From contig NZ_JAHZAX010000010.1 in NCBI RefSeq assembly GCF_019423705.1, positions 1-9,384 of the forward strand: a stretch of 9,384 nt of DNA, written 5' to 3'. Within the stretch, counting starts at the first letter, position 1. The number at the start of each line of letters is the position of its first letter. Source of the DNA: Ruminococcus sp. GTDB taxonomy: Bacteria; Bacillota; Clostridia; Oscillospirales; Ruminococcaceae. The notes below the pieces were generated by a model that was not told the DNA's origin, searched no databases, and saw nothing but the letters and a program-made list of their open reading frames with translations. A program made the translations under genes and the position numbers. Of the stretch, positions 4,290 to 9,384 are shown in pieces.

Positions 4290-6917
4290 ATGGCAAAGAA
4301 GTATTGTTATCTTTTCTCTGAGGGTAATGCCAATATGAGAGAGCTTCTCGGCGGTAAGGGTGCTAACCTGGCTGAGATGACAAATATCGGTCTCCCTGTA
4401 CCTCAGGGCTTTACGATCACAACTGAAGCTTGTACTCAGTACTATGAGGACGGCCGTGAGATCAACGAAGGTATTATGGCAGAGATCAACGAGTATATCG
4501 GTAAGATGGAAGAGATCACAGGCAAGAAGTTCGGCGATAAGGAGAACCCACTCCTCGTTTCCGTTCGTTCAGGTGCTAGAGCATCTATGCCTGGTATGAT
4601 GGATACTATCCTTAACCTCGGTCTTAACGAAGAAGTTGTTGAGACAATCGCTGCTCAGTCAGGCAACCCAAGATGGGCTTATGACTGTTACAGAAGATTC
4701 ATTCAGATGTATTCTGACGTAGTTATGGAAGTTGGTAAGAAGTACTTTGAAGAGCTTATCGACGAGATGAAGGCTAAGAAGGGCGTTAAGCAGGACGTTG
4801 AGCTCGACGCTGACGATCTTAAGGAACTTGCTGAGCAGTTCAAGGCTGAATACAAGGCAAAGATCGGCGCAGACTTCCCAGCTGATCCTAAGGAGCAGTT
4901 GATGGGTGCTATCAAGGCAGTATTCCGTTCATGGGATAACCCAAGAGCTAACGTATACAGAAGAGACAACGATATCCCTTATTCTTGGGGTACAGCAGTA
5001 AACGTTCAGTCAATGGCATTCGGTAATATGGGTGATGACTGCGGTACTGGTGTTGCATTTACAAGAGACCCTGCAACAGGCGCTAAGGGTCTGTTCGGTG
5101 AGTTCCTTACAAACGCACAGGGCGAGGACGTTGTTGCCGGTGTTCGTACACCAATGCACATCTCTGAGATGGAGCAGAAGTTCCCACAGGCATTCGCTGA
5201 CTTCAACAAGGTTTGTAAGACACTTGAAGATCATTACAGAGATATGCAGGATATGGAGTTCACAGTTGAGCACGGTAAGCTCTATATGCTTCAGACAAGA
5301 AATGGTAAGAGAACTGCACAGGCTGCTCTCAAGATCGCTTGTGACCTCGTTGACGAGGGAATGAGAACTGAGGAAGAGGCTGTTGCAATGATCGACCCAA
5401 GAAACCTCGATACACTTCTTCACCCACAGTTCGACGCAAAGGCACTCAAGGCTGCTACTCCTATGGGCAAGGGCCTTGGCGCTTCTCCAGGAGCTGCTTG
5501 CGGTAAGATCGTATTCACAGCTGACGACGCTGAGGCTTGGAACGCTAAGGGCGAGAAGGTAGTTCTCGTAAGACTTGAGACTTCACCGGAGGACATCACA
5601 GGTATGAAGGCTTCTCAGGGTATCCTCACAGTTAGAGGCGGTATGACATCTCACGCAGCCGTTGTTGCTCGTGGTATGGGTACTTGCTGCGTATCCGGCT
5701 GCTCAGAGATCGTTATGGACGAAGCTAACAAGAAGTTCACACTCGCAGGCAAGGAATTCCACGAGGGTGATTACATTTCTATCGACGGTTCAACAGGTAA
5801 CATCTATGATGGTATCATCCCAACTGTTGACGCTACAATCGCTGGTGAGTTCGGCAGAATCATGGGCTGGGCTGACAAGTACAGAACAATGAAGGTAAGA
5901 ACAAACGCTGATACTCCTGCTGACGCTAAGAAGGCTAGAGAGCTTGGCGCTGAAGGTATCGGTCTTTGCCGTACAGAGCATATGTTCTTTGACCCTGAGA
6001 GAATCGCTGCATTCAGAGAGATGATCTGCTCAGACACAGTTGAAGAGAGAGAAGCTGCTCTTGCTAAGATCGAGCCAATGCAGCAGGCTGACTTCGAGGC
6101 TCTTTATGAGGCACTTGAAGGCAATCCTGTAACTATCAGATTCCTTGATCCACCGCTTCACGAATTCGTTCCAACAGAAGAGGCTGACATCGAGGCTCTT
6201 GCTAAGGCACAGAACAAGTCTGTTGAGACAATCAAGGCTATCATCGCTTCACTCCACGAGTTCAACCCAATGATGGGTCACCGTGGCTGCCGTCTTGCAG
6301 TAACATATCCTGAGATCGCTAAGATGCAGACAAAGGCTGTTATCAAGGCTGCTATCAACGTTAAGAAGAATCACCCAGACTGGACAGTTGAGCCTGAGAT
6401 CATGATCCCACTGGTTGGCGACGTTAAGGAGCTCAAGTATGTTAAGAAGGTAGTAGTTGAGACAGCTGACGCTGAGATCGCTGCTGCTGGTTCTGACCTC
6501 AAGTATGAAGTTGGTACAATGATCGAGATCCCAAGAGCTGCTCTTACAGCTGACGAGATCGCTAAGGAAGCTGATTTCTTCTGCTTCGGTACAAACGACC
6601 TTACACAGATGACATTCGGTTTCTCAAGAGACGACGCTGGTAAGTTCCTCAATGCTTACTATGACGCTAAGATCTACGAGAACGATCCATTTGCTAAGCT
6701 CGATCAGGACGGCGTTGGCAAGCTTATGGAGATGGCTCTCAAGCTTGGTAAGCCAGTTAATCCAAAGCTCCATTGCGGTATCTGCGGCGAGCACGGCGGC
6801 GACCCAACATCTGTTGAGTTCTGCCACAAGATCGGTCTTGACTATGTATCTTGCTCACCATTCAGAGTGCCAATTGCTAGACTTGCTGCTGCTCAGGCTG
6901 CTATCGCACAGAAATAA
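4290..6917 (+). CDS. ppdK: Pyruvate, phosphate dikinase
   Basis: PPDK interconverts pyruvate + ATP + phosphate and PEP + AMP + pyrophosphate in the cytosol; in anaerobes it often runs in the glycolytic direction, conserving energy from pyrophosphate. The 875-residue length is typical. Domains in order: an ATP-grasp nucleotide-binding region (about 1-340, starting KGANLAEM and containing SVRSGARASMPGMMDT), the phosphohistidine swivel domain (about 390-510) with GGMTSHAAVVARGMG, where His455 matches the Clostridium symbiosum catalytic His455, and a PEP/pyruvate TIM barrel (about 530-875) with LCRTEHMFF, GTNDLTQMTFGFSRDD and HCGICGEHGG, whose second Cys (about 832) is the acid/base. Thr453, two residues before His455, is the residue phosphorylated in regulated homologues. 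ATG 4290 follows GGAGG by 10 nt and begins MAKKYCY; the upstream GTG at 4224 would add 22 residues unlike the family. Codons are strongly biased (GCT, AAG, CCA, AGA, GGT/GGC), unlike its neighbours, indicating high expression. Confidence 0.98.
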   Translation: MAKKYCYLFSEGNANMRELLGGKGANLAEMTNIGLPVPQGFTITTEACTQYYEDGREINEGIMAEINEYIGKMEEITGKKFGDKENPLLVSVRSGARASMPGMMDTILNLGLNEEVVETIAAQSGNPRWAYDCYRRFIQMYSDVVMEVGKKYFEELIDEMKAKKGVKQDVELDADDLKELAEQFKAEYKAKIGADFPADPKEQLMGAIKAVFRSWDNPRANVYRRDNDIPYSWGTAVNVQSMAFGNMGDDCGTGVAFTRDPATGAKGLFGEFLTNAQGEDVVAGVRTPMHISEMEQKFPQAFADFNKVCKTLEDHYRDMQDMEFTVEHGKLYMLQTRNGKRTAQAALKIACDLVDEGMRTEEEAVAMIDPRNLDTLLHPQFDAKALKAATPMGKGLGASPGAACGKIVFTADDAEAWNAKGEKVVLVRLETSPEDITGMKASQGILTVRGGMTSHAAVVARGMGTCCVSGCSEIVMDEANKKFTLAGKEFHEGDYISIDGSTGNIYDGIIPTVDATIAGEFGRIMGWADKYRTMKVRTNADTPADAKKARELGAEGIGLCRTEHMFFDPERIAAFREMICSDTVEEREAALAKIEPMQQADFEALYEALEGNPVTIRFLDPPLHEFVPTEEADIEALAKAQNKSVETIKAIIASLHEFNPMMGHRGCRLAVTYPEIAKMQTKAVIKAAINVKKNHPDWTVEPEIMIPLVGDVKELKYVKKVVVETADAEIAAAGSDLKYEVGTMIEIPRAALTADEIAKEADFFCFGTNDLTQMTFGFSRDDAGKFLNAYYDAKIYENDPFAKLDQDGVGKLMEMALKLGKPVNPKLHCGICGEHGGDPTSVEFCHKIGLDYVSCSPFRVPIARLAAAQAAIAQK

Positions 6918-6923
6918 GCGAAA

Positions 6924-7053
6924 TTTACAACTGCCCTTATATGAGTACACCTTTGGCTTTGAGGAAGCCCAGCACTACCGAAAAGCACAGGAATCGTATC
7001 TCAGACGAAACCAATGGGAAGATTTGACCATTAAGGTTTGGGTGAATGTATAA
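6924..7053 (+). pseudogene. Coding-like fragment downstream of ppdK, unrecognised
   Basis: In the frame ending at TAA 7051-7053, about 42 codons after the ppdK stop read like ordinary protein: LPLYEYTFGFEEAQHYRKAQ and on through RRNQWEDLTIKVWVNV. There is no ATG, GTG or TTG with a binding site at its head. The open frame continues backward only as a shadow inside ppdK, so this would be the tail of a gene whose 5' part was lost. It lies between ppdK and its terminator. A chance open frame in a 3' UTR is a real alternative, and I do not recognise a family. Confidence 0.25.
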
Positions 7054-7063
7054 ATATGCTGAT

Positions 7064-7094
7064 AAAACCTCCGTAGTTTAACTGCGGAGGTTTT
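7064..7094 (+). terminator. Intrinsic terminator of ppdK
   Basis: AAAACCTCCG (7064-7073) pairs perfectly with CGGAGGTTTT (7085-7094). Four more inner pairs (TAGT with ACTG, one G-U) close a TTA loop, making a 14-bp stem. The flanking A and T runs mean it could work in both directions, which would also block the convergent minus-strand operon. Confidence 0.88.
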
Positions 7095-7217
7095 GTGTTA
7101 TAGTGTGTGAAGGTCAGGCAAAGATAGTCAAGTGAAGTCTTTTTATATTAAAGATGATCTGCTTGTGTTATACCATTAACGAAGAAAAATAAAAATGAAC
7201 CGAATAGGAGCTATTAC
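7095..7217. other. A+T-rich gap between convergent units, no gene seen
   Basis: This gap separates the ppdK terminator from the hairpin at the end of the minus-strand operon. Only tiny open frames without binding sites occur; in particular there is no credible AgrD-type peptide gene next to the kinase. Confidence 0.5.
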
Positions 7218-7255
7218 AAAGCTGTTGTATGTCATCATAACCATACAACAGCTTT
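7218..7255 (-). terminator. Hairpin at the 3' end of the two-component operon
   Basis: AAAGCTGTTGTATG (7218-7231) is perfectly complementary to CATACAACAGCTTT (7242-7255), a 14-bp stem with a 10-nt loop, starting 2 bp beyond the kinase stop codon on the minus strand. The minus-strand tail has only a short T run (GCTTTG), so termination there may be partial. In the plus direction it is followed by TATC. Confidence 0.7.
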
Positions 7256-7257
7256 TA

Positions 7258-8553
7258 TCATTTGATCGGAAACTCCAATTCCAGAACAAACTCCGGGAAC
7301 TGCTTTGGTATTCTCATCTCTCCGCCAATCTTTTCGACAGTCCTGCGAATGTTGTATAACCCAAAGCCGTGATTATCTTTGTCGAGCTTAGAGGTCTCTG
7401 TGAAATTTTTGTTATCCAAAGTTGGATTTGATATTTTAATAACCTGAACATTCTGTACAACTGCACATTTCACCGCTATAATAGCAGAATCGGATGAGCT
7501 GAGTTTTTCACAAGCCTCGATAGAGTTATCCAAGGCATTGGAAAGCATCGTGCAAAGATCAACAGCAGGGATCTCATCGGAAATGAAACCGCTGAATTTA
7601 AGTTGCGAACCCACATATGCTGCTGATTCGCTTTTCTCCGAAAGTATCGAATCAGCGATCTGATTTCCGCTTGAAAACTTATTTGCATCAATTATCTCCT
7701 GCTTGGTTATACTTTTTACATAGTCAAGTGCTTCATCAAGCTGTCTTTTCTAAAGCGTTGCCTGCAAACATATCATATGATTTTTATAATCATGACGAAA
7801 TTCTCTTAAATCGTCTGTAAGCTTATTGATCTTTTGGTAATGTTCAACTTGACCTGCCATCTGTTTTTCCATTATTCCTAATATGCTTTCGTAGTATTGC
7901 CGTGAAATACTGCTGAATACAAATGAAATAATAATTGTTAAAAAAGCTATAATGGTCAGTACTGTCAAGAAACTGTTTATTCTATTATCAAAGAATAACT
8001 CACTAGATTCAACAGCCATGTTTCCACAAAGCTCTCCGATAAAAACTAGGACGATCAGTATCATAACGTATACTCGTTTGGGCAGCAAATTTATACTGTT
8101 AATGATTTGATTTTTATGACTTTTTTGAAGAGCTCTTAGTAAAATTAAAGCAGCAATATTAAAAATAAGTGAGGAGATATTTAGAACCGTTATCCTGTCA
8201 AAATTTTGTACAAATAAATCAATCAGTATGCATCCAATTGATTGAAAAATGGAATCTAAAATCAGTACAATAACTGAAATATATACAGACCATAATATTT
8301 TTGATTTGAATATCGACAAAATGAAAATTAGAAGAAATGTATAATAACATATTGTTGCTGTTAAGAAAATAACAGGTTTGTCATGATTTCTATACCAAGA
8401 GCAAACAATTCCGGAAATCAAATACACAAGAAATACAGTCACATATTTTCTTCTGTACTCTCCGTTTCCATAAACAAGATTCATGGTTTGGATAATCGTA
8501 AATAAATATAGTATAGATATTACTGTAAATTCAAATGTGTGTACTAAATTCAT
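7258..8553 (-). pseudogene. GHKL (AgrC-type) sensor histidine kinase interrupted by an in-frame TAG
   Basis: Read through one TAG at 7750-7752 (codon 268), this is a normal 431-residue quorum-type sensor kinase. The first part (7750-8553, 267 residues) has six to seven membrane segments (near 8-26, 36-53, 60-82, 87-117, 122-140, 160-178 and 193-215) and the H box EFRHDYKNH, with phospho-acceptor His254. After the TAG the same frame continues without indel (KRQLDEALDYVKSITKQEII and on) into the ATPase domain, with N box NALDNSIEAC (about codons 339-348) and G box HGFGLYNI (about 395-402). The TAG therefore separates the His from the ATPase. The ATG (8551-8553) is 2 bp after the regulator's stop and has AGGAGA in front, so the two are translationally coupled. 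An ATPase fragment could restart at GTG 7612-7614. It may be a recent nonsense mutation, a sequencing error, or TAG readthrough; the neighbouring regulator uses TAG as its normal stop. Confidence 0.85.
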
Positions 8554-8555
8554 TT

Positions 8556-9269
8556 CTATTCTCCTATACTTTTTCTTTTAAGATAATTCAGATATTTACC
8601 TTTAAAATCCTTGAATTTAGAGCTTGAAATAAGTGCTTTTTGACCGTTAGAAAATTCAATTTCCTTTTTACTGTAGCCGGTTATATAATTAAAATTAACG
8701 ATATAAGAGCGATTTGAGCGGTAGAAATACTCTTCATTCAAATTTTTCACCAACGAAGAAATTTTGTTTGAATAAAGAAAAATTCCTTGAGCTGTGACAA
8801 CTTCCGCATAGATATTGTCGGCTTGTGCATATATTATTTCGTTTTCGGGTATCGCTATATTCTTTTGATTGACAGTATACTTAACTACTATATAAGCAGT
8901 TTTTGCTAGATTTTTTATAACAGAATCCAAAGCTTCGTACAAATCCTCTTTTTCAAACGGTTTAACGAGAAAGCGAAAAGCATTAACTTTCATACTGTCA
9001 AAAACAACGTCCTTATAGCTGCTCACAAATATTACGGTAGTATCAACATTGCGTTTCCTCAATACCGAAACGGTATCGAGTCCGTTTTTATCTGTCATTT
9101 GATGATCCATAAAAATCAAGTCAAAGGACATATCGGCAGCTAAGAGTTCCATGCCGTCGGAATATTCGTATATAATAAAATTAAGACCATGCTTATCTGC
9201 ATATATGTATAATTCTTCAGACAACGTTTTTCGAAAAAAAGACTCATCATCGCAAACTGCTATATGCAT
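8556..9269 (-). CDS. LytTR-family response regulator (AgrA/LytR type)
   Basis: This 237-residue protein is the transcriptional output of the two-component pair. The receiver domain (about 1-120) has acidic residues Asp7 and Asp8, phospho-acceptor Asp55 in LIFMDHQM, Ser84 in FVSS and Lys103 in VKPF. The LytTR DNA-binding domain (about 135-232) includes the characteristic YFYRSNRSYIVN and an ending of SSSKFKDFKGKYLNYLKR. LytTR proteins bind pairs of short direct repeats about two helix turns apart, and such a pair lies just upstream of the promoter. The ATG has a strong GGGAGAGG site. The gene ends in TAG, 2 bp before the kinase ATG. The pair is much richer in A and T than the genes to its left, which suggests acquisition. 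No AgrB, AgrD or other target gene lies within the window. Confidence 0.93.
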   Translation of the reverse strand: MHIAVCDDESFFRKTLSEELYIYADKHGLNFIIYEYSDGMELLAADMSFDLIFMDHQMTDKNGLDTVSVLRKRNVDTTVIFVSSYKDVVFDSMKVNAFRFLVKPFEKEDLYEALDSVIKNLAKTAYIVVKYTVNQKNIAIPENEIIYAQADNIYAEVVTAQGIFLYSNKISSLVKNLNEEYFYRSNRSYIVNFNYITGYSKKEIEFSNGQKALISSSKFKDFKGKYLNYLKRKSIGE

Positions 9270-9312
9270 AATAACCTCTCCCTATTATTTTCTGATATTT
9301 TTTGTTGTTCTT

Positions 9313-9341
9313 ATTATACAATATTTTGACATTAATTTCAA
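9313..9341 (-). promoter_or_regulatory. Sigma-A promoter of the two-component operon
   Basis: Read on the minus strand, TTGAAA (9336-9341) and TATAAT (9313-9318) are separated by exactly 17 bp, about 44 bp before the regulator ATG at 9269. Both boxes fit the consensus well. Confidence 0.88.
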
Positions 9342-9353
9342 GCTATTTTGAGC

Positions 9354-9384
9354 TTTACAAGAAAAAAAGGGGTGTTTACAAGAA
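9354..9384 (-). promoter_or_regulatory. Paired 10-bp direct repeats, candidate LytTR operator
   Basis: TTTACAAGAA occurs perfectly at 9354-9363 and 9375-9384, with starts 21 bp apart, two turns of the helix. On the minus strand each reads TTCTTGTAAA. The nearer copy lies 12 bp upstream of the -35 box. LytTR regulators are known to bind 9-bp direct repeats separated by about 12 bp, so spacing and position fit activation or autoregulation by the adjacent regulator. The window ends at the second copy, so a further repeat cannot be excluded. Confidence 0.6.

Noticed and set aside
7194..7361. Small plus-strand frame starting MNRIGAITKLLYVII, considered as an AgrD-like peptide
   Set aside because: It has no ribosome binding site, runs antisense through the kinase 3' end and its hairpin, and lacks the charged C-terminal tail of AgrD.
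7476..7691. 71-codon minus-strand frame overlapping the kinase TAG region, considered as evidence of a frameshift
   Set aside because: The true kinase frame continues unshifted through the TAG with conserved family sequence, so this frame is a shadow.

Overview
The window looks like a low-to-mid GC Gram-positive anaerobe of the Clostridia, probably Ruminococcus or a relative. The evidence is AGGAGG-type ribosome binding sites, textbook sigma-A promoters, a pyrophosphate-linked pyruvate phosphate dikinase with strong codon bias, an XRE regulator fused to a membrane domain, an AgrC/AgrA-type two-component system, and short hairpin repeats ending in CCCCTACA between genes. Genus is inference; no marker gene settles it.

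Layout. (1) 1-210: the 3' two thirds of a normal tRNA-Gly(GCC), then a second, unusual tRNA-Gly-like cloverleaf with anticodon UCC at 103-177, then a strong terminator. (2) 284-1515: promoter, a membrane-anchored XRE-family protein and a terminator. (3) 1561-2333: a structured leader and a single-pass membrane M23 (LytM/SpoIIQ-like) protein. (4) 2334-3893: a repeat-bearing spacer, a promoter and an RlmI-type 23S rRNA methyltransferase. (5) 3894-7094: a repeat-rich spacer, then ppdK (875 aa) with its terminator. (6) 7218-9384, minus strand: an A+T-rich LytTR response regulator and GHKL histidine kinase operon, with a clear promoter and a pair of perfect direct repeats upstream.

The plus-strand genes each seem to be their own transcription unit and do not form one pathway. 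The minus-strand pair is a coupled operon whose kinase is split by one in-frame TAG between its phospho-acceptor histidine and its ATPase domain.

The most interesting item is the tRNA at 103-177. Its acceptor, anticodon and T stems pair fully, yet it has no GG in the D loop and carries U-G-C where T-psi-C should be. Those are the features remembered for the staphylococcal tRNA-Gly species used for cell-wall glycine bridges rather than translation. Next are the kinase amber codon and the 21-bp-spaced direct repeats that look like a LytTR operator.
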